A stretch of DNA of 5,864 nt, taken from the NCBI GenBank assembly GCA_947452525.1, contig CANGCW010000063.1, positions 1 through 5,864 on the forward strand, read 5' to 3'. Shown piece by piece: positions 5,530-5,864 of the stretch. Made by a program: the position numbers and the translations under genes. Numbering within the stretch: the stretch's first letter is position 1; every line of letters starts with the position of its first letter. The notes beneath the pieces were generated by a model that did no database searches, had not been told where the DNA came from, and saw nothing but the letters and a program-made list of their open reading frames with translations. The DNA comes from Actinomycetota bacterium (GTDB lineage: Bacteria; Actinomycetota; Actinomycetes; Nanopelagicales; Nanopelagicaceae).

Positions 5530-5864
5530 TTAAGCAGCGAATGAAACCATCCAACGAATTCCAAAACGGTCTTCACAAGAACCCCAGTACGCGCCCCATG
5601 GCATATCCGCCATTCCGGAACCTTCAGTAGATCCATCTGCAAGTGCGCTGTAAATTTTATCGGCCTCTTCACGTGAATCGAGATCCAGCGCGATTGTGAC
5701 GTTATTTCCTACTTTAACTACATGGCCCATAGCTTCGATTGCATCGGTTGCCATCAACATGTGTCCGTTAACGATCGGGAGCTGGACGTTCATCACTTTG
5801 TTCAACGCATCTTCGGGGAACGCGGGTGCACCCTCGGGGCGTGGCATATCGCCCATGCGAGTGA
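5530..5864 (-). CDS. PhnB-like VOC (glyoxalase/bleomycin-resistance fold) family protein, N-terminus outside window
   Basis: The frame is open to the right edge, with codons for TR before MGDMPRPEG, so the ATG at 5854-5856 is most likely internal. PhnB-like proteins usually have about 30-35 more residues, including an FGGE motif, ahead of this point. The visible 108 residues plus edge codons carry the family layout: the MGDMP loop, VMNVQLPIVNGHMLMATDA strand and loop, VTIALDLDSREEADKIYSAL (a strand and helix), and the closing DMPWGAYWGSCEDRFGIRW that marks the PhnB branch. VOC proteins are metal-dependent isomerases, dioxygenases or antibiotic-binding proteins; the PhnB-like branch has no settled function, so none is assigned. 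It probably acts in the cytoplasm. The secreted-protein gene follows after 40 bases with no visible terminator between them, so a shared transcript is possible. Confidence 0.9.
   Translation of the reverse strand, partial: TRMGDMPRPEGAPAFPEDALNKVMNVQLPIVNGHMLMATDAIEAMGHVVKVGNNVTIALDLDSREEADKIYSALADGSTEGSGMADMPWGAYWGSCEDRFGIRWMVSFAA

Noticed and set aside
5490..5672. 61-codon N-terminal extension of the secreted protein
   Set aside because: It would overlap the VOC-protein gene and place the signal peptide internally.

Overview
The window looks like part of a compact actinobacterial chromosome of about 50% GC. The evidence is an FMN-riboswitch-controlled PnuC-type riboflavin transporter, a membrane-anchored protein related to the N,N-dimethylformamidase beta subunit, and a secreted protein that combines an InlB/Listeria-Bacteroides repeat, a DUF1566-like domain, an IPT/TIG-like domain and a two-cysteine tail. 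A freshwater lineage such as Nanopelagicales (acI) would fit, but that placement is inference from gene style and was not tested. I saw no tRNA, rRNA, CRISPR array or insertion sequence.

Layout. Positions 1-536 (minus) hold three apparently co-directional genes: a 59-codon hydrophobic peptide with a near-perfect Shine-Dalgarno, a possible 29-codon cationic single-helix peptide, and the N-terminal third of an ABC-transporter ATPase cut by the window edge. Positions 694-2496 (plus) encode a 600-residue membrane-anchored DMFase-beta-like protein, divergent from the small peptide gene. It ends one base from the end of a convergent minus-strand operon. That operon (3743 down to 2498) encodes a riboflavin transporter (RibM/PnuX) followed by an overlapping nitroreductase-family flavoprotein. 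An FMN riboswitch at about 3835-3960 precedes it, with two further leader hairpins between aptamer and start codon.

Positions 3961-4247 hold no gene I can call; they contain a strong imperfect hairpin and several overlapping open frames. Positions 4248-5489 (minus) encode the secreted multidomain protein. Positions 5530-5864 (minus) encode a PhnB-like VOC/glyoxalase-fold protein that lacks its N-terminus because the window ends.

How the parts work together. The clearest regulatory unit is FMN riboswitch - riboflavin importer - probable FMN-dependent oxidoreductase. Uptake should be turned down when FMN is plentiful, and the flavoenzyme shares that control. The most speculative but potentially new unit is the small hydrophobic peptide, tiny cationic membrane peptide and ABC ATPase at the left edge, which resembles the layout of peptide export/immunity loci. 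The remaining genes look unrelated to each other.
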